From Balaenoptera acutorostrata (taxonomy: Eukaryota > Chordata > Mammalia > Artiodactyla > Balaenopteridae), in assembly GCF_949987535.1 (NCBI RefSeq), contig NC_080067.1, positions 51,644,910 to 51,708,909 on the forward strand: a stretch of DNA of 64,000 nt. The letters run 5' to 3'. This document shows positions 25,772 to 35,180 of this stretch, one piece after another (within the stretch, counting starts at the first letter, position 1; every line of letters starts with the position of its first letter). Position numbers and translations under genes: made by a program. Below the pieces are notes generated by a model. It made no database searches. It saw only the letters and a list, made by a program, of their open reading frames with translations, and was not told the origin of the DNA.

Positions 25772-26741
25772 GGGAGATTAACCAAGATGGCGGAGTAGAA
25801 GGACGTGCTCTCACTCCCTCTTGCGAGAGCACCAGAATCACAACTGGCTGCTGGACAATCATTGACAGGAAGACCCTGGACTTCACCAAGGAGGATACCC
25901 CACGTCCAAAGACAGAGGAGAAGCCACAGTGAGACGGTAGGAGGGGCGCAATCAGAGTAAAATCAAATCCCATAACTGCTGGGTGGGTGACTCACAGACT
26001 GGCGAACACTTATACCACAGAAGTCCACCCACTGGAGTGAAGGTTCTGAGCCCCACGTCAGGCTTCCCAACCTCGGGGTCCGGCAACGGGAGGAGGAATT
26101 CCTAGAGAATCAGACTTTGAAGTCTAGTGGGAATTGATTGCAGGACTGTGACAGGACTGGGGGAAACAGAGACCCCACTCTTGGAGGGCACACACAAAGT
26201 AATGTGTGCATCGGGACCCAGGGGAAGGAGCAGTGACCCTGGGGGAGACTGAACCAGACGTACCTGCTGGTGTTGGGGGGTCTCCTGCAGAGGCAACTGG
26301 TGGCTCTGTTTCAACGTGGGGATAAGGACACTGGCAGCAGAGGTCCTGGGAAGTTCTCCTTGGCGTGAGCCCTCCCAGAGTCTGCCATTAACCCCACCAA
26401 AGAGCACGGGTAGGCTCCAGTGTTGGGTTGCCTCAGGCAAAAAAACCAACAGGGAGGGAACCCAGCCCCACCCATCAACAGTCAAGTGGATTAAGGTTTT
26501 ACTGAGCTCTGATCGCCACAGCAACAGGGAGGGAACCCAGCCCCACCTATCAACATTCAAGTGGATTAAACTTTTACTGAGCTCTGACTGCCACAGCAAC
26601 AGTCAGCTCTACCCACCACCAGAGCCTCCCATCAAGCCTCTTAGATAGCCTCAACCACCAGAGGGCAGACAACAGAAGCAAGAAAAACTACAATCCTGCA
26701 GCCTGTGGACCAAAAACCACAGATACAGAAAGACAGAGAAG
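25772..26741 (+). promoter_or_regulatory. L1 5' UTR with internal promoter
   Basis: This is the roughly 970-bp leader upstream of ORF1. The motif caagatggcgg (25,783-25,793) matches the YY1 core found near the first bases of mammalian L1s, where it is known to set the transcription start. The leader is GC-richer than the rest of the window and retains CpGs. It includes a 75-bp tandem duplication. Promoter activity is inferred from family knowledge. Confidence 0.8.
26447..26596 (+). repeat. 75-bp tandem duplication inside the L1 5' UTR
   Basis: Two copies of a unit containing cagggagggaacccagcc and then 'caagtggattaa' are offset by exactly 75 bp (agggaggga at 26,451 and 26,526). They differ at a handful of bases. 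A partial third start (gcaacag) follows. Since 75 is a multiple of three, frames that cross it are preserved. Confidence 0.9.
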
Positions 26742-27647
26742 ATGAAAAGGCAGAGGGCTATGTACCAGATGAAGGAACAAGAAAAAACCCCAGAAAAACA
26801 ACTAAATGAAGTGGAGATAGGCAACCTTCCAGAAAAAGAATTCAGAATAATGATAGTGAAGATGATCCAGGACCTCGGAATAAGAATGGAGGCAAAGATT
26901 GAGAAGATGCAAGAAATGATTAACAAAGACCTAGAAGAATTAAAGAACAAACAAACAGAGATGACCAATACAATAACTGAAATGAAAACTACACTAGAAG
27001 GAATCAATAGCAGAATAACTGAGGCAGAAGAACGGATAAGTGACCTGGAAGACAGAATGGTGGAATTCACTGCTGCGGAATAGACTAAAGAAAAAAGAAT
27101 AAAAAGAAATGAAGACAGCCTAAGAGACCTCTGGGACAACATTAAACGCAACAACATACGCATTATAGGGGTCCCAGAAGGAGAAGAGAGAGAGAAAGGA
27201 CCAGAGAAAATATTTGAAGAGATTATAGTCGAAAACTTCCCTAACATGGGAAAGGAAATAGCCACCCAAGTCCAGGAAGCGCAGAGAGTCCCATACAGAA
27301 TAAACCCAAGGAGAAACACGCCGAGACACATAGTAATCAAAGTGGCAAAAATTAAAGACAAAGAAAAATTACTGAAAGCAGCAAGGGAAAAACGACAAAT
27401 AACATACAAGGGAACTCCCATAAGGTTAACAGCTGATTTCTCAGCAGAAACTCTGCAAGCCAGAAGGGAGTGGCATGATATACTTAAAGTGATGAAAGGG
27501 AAGAACCTACAACCAAGATTACTCTACCCAGCAAGGATCTCATTTAGATTTGATGGAGAAATCAAAAGCTTTACAGACAAGCAAAAGCTAAGAGAATTCA
27601 GCACCACCAAACCAGCTCTACAACAAATGCTAAAGGAACTTCTCTAA
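26742..27647 (+). pseudogene. L1 ORF1: L1 ORF1 (RNA-binding chaperone), interrupted by one amber codon
   Basis: ORF1 protein coats L1 RNA as a trimer and is needed for L1's own retrotransposition. The frame opens at 26,742 with a typical MKRQRAMYQMKEQEKTPEKQ start and runs 113 codons. It then meets TAG at 27,081-27,083, and continues in the same frame without another stop to TAA at 27,645-27,647, 302 codons in all including the final stop. Residues before the stop include a long charged helical stretch (about 45-110) that fits the coiled coil. The part after it holds the RNA-recognition and C-terminal domains. An internal in-frame ATG at 27,246 begins a 133-codon tail. A CAG to TAG change is the simplest explanation, by analogy with the family. 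The product as read would be a truncated, RNA-binding-deficient peptide. Confidence 0.92.
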
Positions 27648-27705
27648 GTGGGAAACACAAGAGAAGAAAAGGACCTACAAAAACAAACCCAAAACAATTA
27701 AGAAA

Positions 27706-30700
27706 ATGGTCATAGGAACATTCATATCGATAATTACCTTAAACGTGAATGGATTAAATGCCCCAACCAAAAGACATAGACTGGCTGAATGGATACAAAA
27801 ACAAGACCCATATATATGCTGTCTACAAGAGACCCACTTCAGACCTAGGGACACATACAGACTGAAAGTGAGGGGATGGAAAAAGATATTCCATGCAAAT
27901 GGAAATCAAAAGAAAGCTGGAGTAGCTATACTCATATCAGATAAAATAGACTTTAAAATAAAGAAGGTTACAAGAGACAAGGAAGGACACTACATAATGA
28001 TCCAGGGATCAATCCAAGAAGAAGATATAACAATTATAAATATATATGCACCCAACATAGGAGCACCTCAATACATAAGGCAACTGCTAACAGCTATAAA
28101 AGAGGAAATCGACAGTAACACAATAATAGTGGGGGACTTTAACACTTCACTTACACCAATGGACAGATCATCCAAAATGAAAATAAATAAGGAAACAGAA
28201 GCTTTAAATGACACAATAGACCAGATAGATTTAATTGATATATATAGAACATTCCATCCAAAAACGGCAGATTACACGTTCTTCTCAAGTGCACACGGAA
28301 CATTCTCCAGGATAGATCACATCTTGGGTCACAAATCAAGCCTCAGTAAATTTAAGAAAATTGAAATCATATCAAGCATCTTTTCTGACCACAACGCTAT
28401 GAGATTAGAAATGAATTACAGGGAAAAAAACATAAAAAAGACAAACACATGGAGGCTAAACAATACGTTACTAAATAACCAAGAGATCACTGAAGAAATC
28501 AAACAGGAAATAAAAAAATACCTAGAGACAAATGACAATGAAAACACGACGACCCAAAACCTATGGGATGCAGCAAAAGCGGTTCTAAGAGGGAAGTTTA
28601 TAGCTATACAAGCCTACCTAAAGAAACAAGAAAAATCTCAAGTAAACAATCTAACCTTACACCTAAAGAAACTAGAGAAAGAAGAACAAACAAAACCCAA
28701 AGTTAGCAGAAGGAAAGAAATCATAAAGATCAGAGCAGAAATAAATGAAATAGAAACAAAGAAAACAATAGCAAAGATCAATAAAACTAAAAGTTGGTTC
28801 TTTGAGAAGATAAACAAAATTGATAAGCCATTAGCCAGACTCATCAAGAAAAAGAGGGAGAGGACTCAAATCAATAAAATCAGAAATGAAAAAGGAGAAG
28901 TTACAACAGACACCGCAGAAATACAAAACATCCTAAGAGACTACTACAAGCAACTTTATGCCAATAAAATGGACAACCTGGAAGAAATGGACAAATTCTT
29001 AGAAAGGTATAACCTTCCAAGACTGAATCAGGAAGAAACAGAAAATATCAACAGACCAATCACAAGTAATGAAATTGAAACTGTGATTAAAAATCTTCCA
29101 ACAAACAAAAGTCCAGGACCAGATGGCTTCACAGGTGAATTCTATCAAACATTTAGAGAAGAGCTAACACCCATCCTTCTCAAACTCTTCCAAAAAATTG
29201 CAGAAGAAGGAACACTCCCAAACTCATTCTATGAGGCCACCATCACCCTGATACCAAAACCAGACAAAGACACTACAAAAAAAGAAAATTACAGACCAAT
29301 ATCACTGATGAATATAGATGCAAAAATCCTCAACAAAATACTAGCAAACAGAATCCAACAACACATTAAAAGGATCATACACCACGATCAAGTGGGATTT
29401 ATCCCAGGGATGCAAGGATTCTTCAATATACGCAAATCAATCAATGTGATACACCATATTAACAAATTGAAGAAGAAAAACCATATGATCATCTCAATAG
29501 ATGCAGAAAAAGCTTTTGACAAAATTCAACACCCATTTCTGATAAAAACTCTCCAGAAAGTGGGCATAGAGGGAACCTACCTCAACATAATAAAGGCCAT
29601 ATATGACAAACCCACAGCAAACATCATTCTCAATGGTGAAAAACTGAAAGCATTTCCTCTAAGATCAGGAACGAGACAAGGATGTCCACTCTCACCACTA
29701 TTATTCAACATAGTTCTGGAAGTCCTAGCCACGGCAATCAGAGAAGAAAAAGAAATAAAAGGAATACAAATTGGAAAAGAAGAAGTAAAACTGTCACTGT
29801 TTGCGGATGACATGATACTATACATAGAGAATCCTAAAACTGCCACCAGAAAACTGCTAGAGCTAATTAATGAATATGGTAAAGTTGCAGGATACAAAAT
29901 TAATGCACAGAAATCTCTTGCATTCCTATACACTAATGATGAAAAATCTGAAAGAGAAATTATGGAAACACTCCCATTTACCATTGCAACAAAAAGAATA
30001 AAATACCTAGGAATAAACCTACCTAGGGAGACAAAAGACCTGTATGCAGAAAACTATAAGACACTGATGAAAGAAATTAAAGATGATACCAACAGATGGA
30101 GAGATATACCATGTTCTTGGATTGGAAGAATCAACATTGTGAAAATGAGTATACTACCCAAAGCAATCTACAGATTCAATGCAATCCCTATCAAATTACC
30201 AATGGCATTTTTTACGGAGCTAGAACAAATCATCTTAAAATGTGTATGGAGACACAAAAGACCCCGAATAGCCAAAGCAGTCTTGAGGCAAAAAAATGGA
30301 GCTGGAGGAATCAGACTCCCTGACTTCAGACTATACTACAAAGCTACAGTAATCAAGACAATATGGTACTGGCACAAAAACAGAAACATAGATCAATGGA
30401 ACAAGATAGAAAGCCCAGAGATTAACCCACGCACCTATGGTCAACTAATCTATGACAAAGGAGGCAAAGATATACAATGGAGAAAAGACAGTCTCTTCAA
30501 TAAGTGGTGCTGGGAAAACTGGACAGCCACATGTAAAAGAATGAAATTAGAATACTCCCTAACACCATACACAAAAATAAACTCAAAATGGATTAGAGAC
30601 CTAAATATAAGACTGGCCACTATAAAACTCTTAGAGGAAAACATAGGAAGAACACTCTTTGACATAAATCACAGCAAGATCTTTTTCGATCCACCTCCTA

Positions 30701-31524
30701 GAGTAATGGAAATAAAAACAAAAATAAACAAGTGGGACCTAATGAAACTTCAAAGCTTTTGCACAGCAAAGGAAACCATAAACAAGACGAAAAGACAACC
30801 CTCAGAATGGGAGAAAATATTTGCAAATGAATCAACGGACAAAGGATTAATCTCCAAAATATATAAACAGCTCATTCAGCTCAATATCAAAGAAACAAAC
30901 ACCCCAATCCAAAAATGGGCAGAAGTCCTAAATAGACATTTCTCCAAAGAAGACATACAGACGGCCACGAAGCACATGAAAAGATGCTCAACATCACTAA
31001 TTATTAGAGAAATGCAAATCAAAACTACAATGAGGTATCACCTCACTCCTGTTAGAATGGGCATCATCAGAAAATCTACAAACAACAAATGCTGGAGAGG
31101 GTGTGGAGAAAAGGGAACCCTCTTGCACTGTTGGTGGGAATGTAAATTGATACAGCCACTATGGAGAACAATATGGAGGTTCCTTAAAAAACTAAAAATA
31201 GAATTACCATATGACCCAGCAATCCCACTACTGGGCATATACCCAGAGAAAACCGTAATTCAAAAAGACACATGCACCCGAATGTTCATTGCAGCACTAT
31301 TTACAATAGCCAGGTCATGGAAGCAACCTAAATGCCCATCAACAGACGAATGGATAAAGAAGTTGTGGTACATATATACAATGGAATATTACTCAGCCAT
31401 AAAAAGGAACGAAATTGAGTCATTTGTTGAGACGTGGATGGATCTAGAGACTGTCATACAGAGTGAAGTAAGTCAGAAAGAGAAAAACAAATATCGTATA
31501 TTAATGCATGTATGTGGAACCTAG
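27706..31524 (+). CDS. L1 ORF2: L1 ORF2 protein: endonuclease and reverse transcriptase, intact
   Basis: ORF2p nicks target DNA and primes reverse transcription of RNA at the nick. The 1,272-residue length is close to the 1,275 of human L1. The APE-type endonuclease occupies about 1-237, with N13, E42, D144, N146, D204, D228 and H229 in the expected contexts (CLQETH, VGDFN, RIDH, SDHN). The reverse transcriptase core carries [10 protein letters not shown] (D599), [14 protein letters not shown], and FADD at 699-702, so all three catalytic aspartates are present. The C-terminal Cys/His motif C1129-X3-C1133-X7-H1141-X4-C1146 is intact. I see no frameshift or stop. It starts 58 bp after ORF1 ends, and in the family is translated by unconventional re-initiation. 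Enzymatic activity is not proven by intact motifs. Since ORF1 is broken, any role would be in trans, for example for SINEs. Confidence 0.96.
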   Translation: MVIGTFISIITLNVNGLNAPTKRHRLAEWIQKQDPYICCLQETHFRPRDTYRLKVRGWKKIFHANGNQKKAGVAILISDKIDFKIKKVTRDKEGHYIMIQGSIQEEDITIINIYAPNIGAPQYIRQLLTAIKEEIDSNTIIVGDFNTSLTPMDRSSKMKINKETEALNDTIDQIDLIDIYRTFHPKTADYTFFSSAHGTFSRIDHILGHKSSLSKFKKIEIISSIFSDHNAMRLEMNYREKNIKKTNTWRLNNTLLNNQEITEEIKQEIKKYLETNDNENTTTQNLWDAAKAVLRGKFIAIQAYLKKQEKSQVNNLTLHLKKLEKEEQTKPKVSRRKEIIKIRAEINEIETKKTIAKINKTKSWFFEKINKIDKPLARLIKKKRERTQINKIRNEKGEVTTDTAEIQNILRDYYKQLYANKMDNLEEMDKFLERYNLPRLNQEETENINRPITSNEIETVIKNLPTNKSPGPDGFTGEFYQTFREELTPILLKLFQKIAEEGTLPNSFYEATITLIPKPDKDTTKKENYRPISLMNIDAKILNKILANRIQQHIKRIIHHDQVGFIPGMQGFFNIRKSINVIHHINKLKKKNHMIISIDAEKAFDKIQHPFLIKTLQKVGIEGTYLNIIKAIYDKPTANIILNGEKLKAFPLRSGTRQGCPLSPLLFNIVLEVLATAIREEKEIKGIQIGKEEVKLSLFADDMILYIENPKTATRKLLELINEYGKVAGYKINAQKSLAFLYTNDEKSEREIMETLPFTIATKRIKYLGINLPRETKDLYAENYKTLMKEIKDDTNRWRDIPCSWIGRINIVKMSILPKAIYRFNAIPIKLPMAFFTELEQIILKCVWRHKRPRIAKAVLRQKNGAGGIRLPDFRLYYKATVIKTIWYWHKNRNIDQWNKIESPEINPRTYGQLIYDKGGKDIQWRKDSLFNKWCWENWTATCKRMKLEYSLTPYTKINSKWIRDLNIRLATIKLLEENIGRTLFDINHSKIFFDPPPRVMEIKTKINKWDLMKLQSFCTAKETINKTKRQPSEWEKIFANESTDKGLISKIYKQLIQLNIKETNTPIQKWAEVLNRHFSKEDIQTATKHMKRCSTSLIIREMQIKTTMRYHLTPVRMGIIRKSTNNKCWRGCGEKGTLLHCWWECKLIQPLWRTIWRFLKKLKIELPYDPAIPLLGIYPEKTVIQKDTCTRMFIAALFTIARSWKQPKCPSTDEWIKKLWYIYTMEYYSAIKRNEIESFVETWMDLETVIQSEVSQKEKNKYRILMHVCGT

Positions 31525-32732
31525 AAAAATGGTACAGATGAGCCAGTTTGCAGGGCAGAAGTTGAGACACAGATGTAGAGAATGGGCATATGGACACCAA
31601 GGGGGGAAAACTGCGATGAGGTGGGGATGGTGGTGTGCTGAATTGGGCGATTGGGATTGACATGTATACACTGATGTGTATAAAACTGATGCCTAATAAG
31701 AACCTGCAGTATAAAAAAACAAACAAAACAACTAATACTAAACTTTCATTGGGTTATTTGTATGGAAATATGTTAATATAAATGTTTCAGACATTACATG
31801 AAATTTCTAAAAATCTTATATTTGTATTTGTATGGAAATATGTATGGAAATATGTTAATATAAATGTTTCAGACATTACATGAAATTTCTAAAAATCTTA
31901 TATTTGTATTTGTATGGAAATATGTATGGAAATATGTTAATATAAATGTTTCAGACATTACATGAAATTTCTAAAAATCTTTGTATTTGTATGGAATTAT
32001 GTATGGAAATATGTTAATATAAATGTTTCAGACATTACAGGAAACGTCTAAAAATCTTATATGTTCTGGTATAATGTTATAAGTAATAATCCTAGTTATT
32101 ACTTTAAAATGTATATCTCAGAAATAACTAATTTTCTTGTCAACTGCATTATTATGAACTTTCATCAAATCTTTAACCATGGTCATGTTTAAGTCTTTTG
32201 TCATTTACAGACAGTTCTGGGTGTACTCTGATGATTTTGCAAATATGTTCCTATAAAAGGGTTTCATCTTCAAGAAATTCATGGAAAAGACTCTGACAAG
32301 TACAGGTTTCTGGTAACTGACTGTACTGCTGAACTGAATGAATAAGCATTTTCAGAACTCTAATGAAAAACTGATGAACTCATAAAAGTGCTAACAAAAG
32401 ATCAAGATGAAAAAAAAGAAATTAATTACATGGGACTGAGTGAACTGATGAGGATGAGTATAATTTTTGTGACTTTCTGTCTGAATTAAAAAAAAAAAAA
32501 ATCCCACAAGGACTCAGAGGCAAAGAATATACAAATCAATTTTCACTGCAAAGTAAAGGAGCTGTTACAGTGGAGGATTACTGGACTGAATGTCAATATT
32601 ATGACATAGTATAAGTGTGTTTCATGTTTGGTAATTGCAATCATTGTTGCTTTTGTTGTGGTCATCCATGTACAATGCTTGGTGTCAGTCTATTTATCTC
32701 TTGTAAAAATAAAATACAGTGTGTGTGTGTGG
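31525..32732 (+). other. L1 3' UTR
   Basis: A long (about 1.2 kb) 3' UTR. It opens with a purine/G-rich part (ccaaggggggaaaactgcg, then gaggtggggatggtggtg, 31,597-31,638) and holds a minisatellite. It closes with the artiodactyl-type L1 terminus 'gtcagtctatttatctcttg' plus AATAAA (32,708-32,713) and a short GT run. No coding frame. Confidence 0.85.
31754..32062 (+). repeat. Minisatellite in the L1 3' UTR (about 4 units)
   Basis: The unit containing 'gtttcagacattacatgaaa' recurs with starts at 31,784, 31,866, 31,948 and 32,025, giving spacings of 82, 82 and 77 bp. The units are almost identical apart from the last, which is shortened and has extra substitutions. Confidence 0.93.
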
Positions 32733-32776
32733 AAAAAAAAAAAAAAGAGGTAATAAACACGTAAAAAAAAAAAAAA
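32733..32776 (+). other. Double poly(A) with 16-bp intervening segment (short 3' transduction)
   Basis: After A14 at 32,733-32,746 comes gaggtaataaacacgt (32,747-32,762), with its own AATAAA at 32,752-32,757. A second A14 at 32,763-32,776 follows, whose last five A are shared with the target duplication. This is the expected footprint of read-through past the L1 poly(A) signal of the source copy, with cleavage at a flanking signal. Confidence 0.75.
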
Positions 32777-32787
32777 TACGATGGCCA
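32772..32787 (+). repeat. Target-site duplication, right copy
   Basis: aaaaatacgatggcca, identical to 25,756-25,771. The left boundary merges with the poly(A) tail. Confidence 0.95.
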
Positions 32788-33600
32788 AAGTTTAAAAAGT
32801 GAAATAGGAGAGCTGTGATAAAAATGAGGAACTCTCTCAGAACCTAAAGAAAATAGACAAAAGAGAAGAAACAAAAAAAGGAAAACTAAGAGATTGAGAA
32901 TCAATTCAGAATAGCTGATATCAATCAAAAATGGCTTCTAAAATGAGAAGGCAAGGAAAATAAATGGAAGAAATCAATAAATATTAGAAGAACTTTTTCC
33001 AAAGTTGAGAGAAAAGATAAATCTTCACTTTAAAATGACTTGTTGAGTGATAAGAGTTACACAGCTAGAAATATTTCATTGTATTTCAAACTATCAAGAA
33101 TAAAGAAAAAATTCTAAAAATATTCAGAAAAAATATCACCACCTACAACACCTAAGTTTGTCAGTAATATTGAATACTAGAAGTCCCGAAGGAGGGAGAA
33201 TAATGTATCCCTAGAAATTCATATCATACCAGATACAAACATGAGAAAGAAATAAAGAATTTCTAGTCATAACAGTATTCAGGAAATTTTCCCCCTGTGC
33301 ATCTTTATTTGAAAAACTTCTTTGTGGATATACTTTGGTAAAATAAAGAATAAACCCCAGAGGAAGCTACTGGATCCCAGAGACAGGCTAATTAACTCCT
33401 CAATACAAAATGTAAAAGCAATAAGTCTGAGGGGTATCATTGCACAAGTGGCCTGAAAATTAATTATTTATCCAAAATATAAATAAGAAGTTGAATTATC
33501 CTAATGAAATGGTAAAAAAGAATACATTTATTTTTTCCTTCACAAATAACAAAGTTAATTAAAAACTCAAGAAAATATACAAAAGAAAACTATAAAAGTC
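32788..33600 (+). repeat. Old LINE remnant, right part
   Basis: Continuation of the target repeat: A-rich ORF1-like DNA with 'aactttttccaaagttgagag', 'gaatactagaagtcccgaagg' and 'aaaaaacttc'-type phrases typical of L1M or HAL1 ORF1. It joins 25,250-25,755 when the young L1 is removed. No intact frame. Confidence 0.45.
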
Positions 33601-33814
33601 ACAGTTCAAATATAAAGCAACCTAACAAAACAGGATTTTGAATATTTGAAGGAAAAGGAAGAGGGAATTATTGATAATGAGAATTTGAATGTATTCATGT
33701 TATATATGCAGTCATACCTTTGATTACAAATTGAAATTATAATGGAGTAATAGAGTGATGGTGGCCATTGAGAATCTGGTCTCAGAAATGTCTCTGTACC
33801 ACTGAGAACTGGAA

Positions 33815-34145
33815 CTTTCTGTGAACTATACCTAACTAAGGACACCAGCCATTTTTTAAAAAAACATCTACTACCTCAGCCTTGTGTTTCAAGGTTGTTC
33901 CCCCTTGTAACTATGCAACCATTTCGGATGCCAACCAATCCTTACTGAGCAAGCACCCTTACTTCTTGACAACTCCAATTATAATTCTTGATAAACAACT
34001 CAAGTAACTTAACTGTGGTCTTGCTGTTTTTGCTTTTATTAACCTCCACCATCTCGCAGTCTGTCTCACAGGCTGGAATTCTAACCAACCCCAAATAAAC
34101 ACCTTTTTATTTCAATAAGGTCTTTGTTTTTTAAATTTCGGTTAA
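33815..34145 (+). repeat. Degraded retroviral LTR
   Basis: The stretch has LTR-like order: cytosine-rich upstream sequence, a poly(A) signal in ccaaataaacacc (AATAAA at about 34,097), a GT/T-rich run after it, and an end near gttaaca. It is followed by sequence of retroviral leader character. Boundaries are approximate; no matching second LTR was found in the window. Confidence 0.45.
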
Positions 34146-35180
34146 CATAGCTGGTGTAGTCTACAGGACCCAGAGCAACCCCTCAGTTCAGATTGGGTGT
34201 ATGGTACCTACAGGGACCCACTGTGTCCGGTCTTCTCTTCAGCTGTGCCGGGGCTACCTGGTGAGCCCTTCCTGGATTCCAGCCTCCCATTTTGGTTGAG
34301 GTTCAGGCCTTTATTTGGGTGTTTCTAGGTGTCAAAACTAGTCCCCTCTCTTTTGGGGAATGGGGGTTGTTTGTTTGTTCTTTCTGTCTTAAGATTCAGG
34401 TTCAAGGTTTTTCTGCCTATGGCGCTTGGTAAGAGATTCAGGTTTTAGGTTTTAGTGAGCACACAGAATAATAGGAAGTTCTTATTGCAAAATTTTTTTA
34501 AAAAAGTGAACCCCCCCCCCACCTCCAGAAACCCCTGCCAGCTTTATGTTTAACACCTATGGACCCTAATACTGTAACTACCTATCTAAATGGGTCCATT
34601 TAACCCAGGACGTTTTAAAATTACACTGGCCAAAATAGGAAACTTTCAAAATTCCCAAATTAGTCTATCTTCGTGCATTACTAGAAATGTTTCAGAATCA
34701 GACAATTAATGGGAAGCACATTTTAATTGGTATCTAAAAGCATCTAAAGGTAACACTGAGAAAATGACCTCCCTCCAAGCTGTAAATACAAAGTTGACTC
34801 AGACTGTCTCTAAACTTTAAAAATCAGCTAAACCTTCCCACTCCTCTCCTACTTCCCTCAAATTCTGCTTCTTCTCCTCCATCCCTTTACCCGCCTCTTT
34901 CCAAACTCCTTTTGTTTTCTTTATCTGACTGCTCTCCTCTCTCCTCCTCCTGCACTGAAACCCCTCCCAAACCCCCGTGCTGGAAGTTCCTTTTCAAACT
35001 AATCCCACTGGGCAAGAAAAAAGCCTGCTCCATCTCCTCAGCAGTTCCCTAGACCTAACTACAAATCATCAGAAAATAAATCAGCTGGAAGCCAGTATTC
35101 AAGGGCTAACAGAAACAACCATCTTTGTCTTACAAATCTCTACTAAACCAAAAGTACACCTACTAAAAACAGGTTAAGGT
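34146..35180 (+). pseudogene. Degraded endogenous retrovirus internal region (leader and gag-like)
   Basis: Directly downstream of the LTR are a leader-like segment and then C-rich DNA with a proline-rich coding flavour (34,840-34,980). The longest remaining open frame is 66 codons at 34,977-35,177. Stops interrupt all frames repeatedly and there is no identifiable protease, polymerase or envelope region. It is an old, inactive copy. The class (gamma-like or otherwise) cannot be fixed by eye. Confidence 0.38.

Larger units (their letters stand above)
25772..32771 (+). mobile_element. L1: Full-length, young LINE-1 retrotransposon
   Basis: This is an autonomous-type non-LTR retrotransposon of about 7.0 kb in sense orientation. 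In order it has a 5' UTR, ORF1 (broken by one stop), a 58-bp spacer, an intact ORF2, a 1.2 kb 3' UTR, a poly(A) tract, a 16-bp extra segment and a second poly(A) tract. Identical 16-bp target-site duplications and an intact 1,272-codon ORF2 show that insertion was recent in genome terms. The 5' end is complete: a YY1-like caagatggcgg lies about 12 bp from the start, as in other mammalian L1s. The target was an older LINE remnant. Because ORF1 carries a premature amber codon, the copy as read is unlikely to mobilise itself, but it could supply ORF2 protein if transcribed. Confidence 0.96.

Noticed and set aside
26651..27421. Minus-strand open frame of 256 codons across L1 ORF1
   Set aside because: It is the exact mirror of the ORF1 coding strand; the Ser/Leu/Phe-rich product is what an A-rich sense gene gives in reverse. 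No independent evidence.
29577..29984. Minus-strand open frame of 135 codons within ORF2
   Set aside because: Shadow of the reverse-transcriptase coding region.
31754..32062. CRISPR-like array
   Set aside because: Head-to-tail units of 77-82 bp without unique spacers, inside a LINE 3' UTR in a mammalian genome; it is a minisatellite.
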